A DNA stretch of 64,000 nt from VXNJ01 sp965249595 (lineage in GTDB: Bacteria > Chloroflexota > UBA11872 > VXNJ01), in NCBI GenBank assembly GCA_965249595.1, contig OZ252242.1, positions 310,001-374,000 of the forward strand, written 5' to 3'. Shown piece by piece: positions 64,000-64,000 of the stretch (position 1 is the stretch's first letter; every line of letters begins with the position of its first letter). The notes below the pieces were generated by a model. It was given only the letters and a program-made list of their open reading frames with translations, made no database searches and was not told the origin of the DNA. The translations under genes were made by a program, and so were the position numbers.

Positions 64000-64000
64000 G

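Noticed and set aside
1..64000. CRISPR array or prophage
   Set aside because: No short regularly spaced repeats, cas genes, phage structural genes or integrase were seen. The repeats found are tandem and coding.

Overview
The window looks like a bacterial chromosome segment, most likely from an uncultured Chloroflexota lineage (Dehalococcoidia or SAR202-like). This is inferred from gene families only. The grounds are DUF5671-type membrane repeats, large secreted proteins ending in a 'FADFYxxLGGxxAFGFPxTDAR' module that resembles C-terminal modules I know from Chloroflexota, frequent TTG and GTG starts, and fairly GC-rich coding sequence. No rRNA or tRNA marker is present to fix the taxonomy.

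Layout. (1) 1-6.5 kb is a compact housekeeping block: the tail of nusB, tatC, rluD-lspA, lepB, a HIT hydrolase, rsmG, acpP, a flavin reductase and fabH. It covers protein export and processing, ribosome modification and fatty acid synthesis. (2) 6.6-17.4 kb holds a secreted acidic protein, a fabF-accB-bioY lipid/biotin cluster, an SDR dehydrogenase, a DUF5671 repeat protein with a small secreted partner, an enolase-superfamily enzyme and an EamA-like transporter. (3) 18-56 kb is an accessory region. It contains large surface proteins (FN3/Ig-like, LRR, FG-GAP, metalloprotease), an M16 lipoprotein peptidase, a copper amine oxidase, three paralogous MFS transporters plus a DHA2 drug exporter, many toxin-antitoxin pairs (PIN/VapC and MazEF), an intact IS256-type element and a wrecked IS21-type element. 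(4) 56.5-64 kb returns to core genes: moaE, a well-translated secreted protein, and the nuoL-nuoM-nuoN end of a complex I operon, with nuoL running off the window.

The most striking feature is gene breakage confined to the accessory region. I could reconstruct: a frameshift inside a 300-bp tandem duplication (FN3/Ig-like gene); an in-frame TGA in a substrate-binding protein; an in-frame TAA that splits an LRR protein from a metalloprotease; an in-frame TAG in the catalytic motif of a VapC toxin; a frameshift in an NTF2-like gene; two decayed PIN toxin copies; a broken istA/istB pair; and an FG-GAP gene cut by the IS256 element, whose frame is restored exactly when the element and one 7-bp target repeat are removed. 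No core gene at either end is visibly interrupted.

Three large secreted proteins with unrelated front halves share the same ~190-residue C-terminal module, which may be a common surface-attachment or export domain. Several toxin-antitoxin loci carry their own, mutually different, palindromic operator candidates, and the MFS paralogs carry palindromes upstream.
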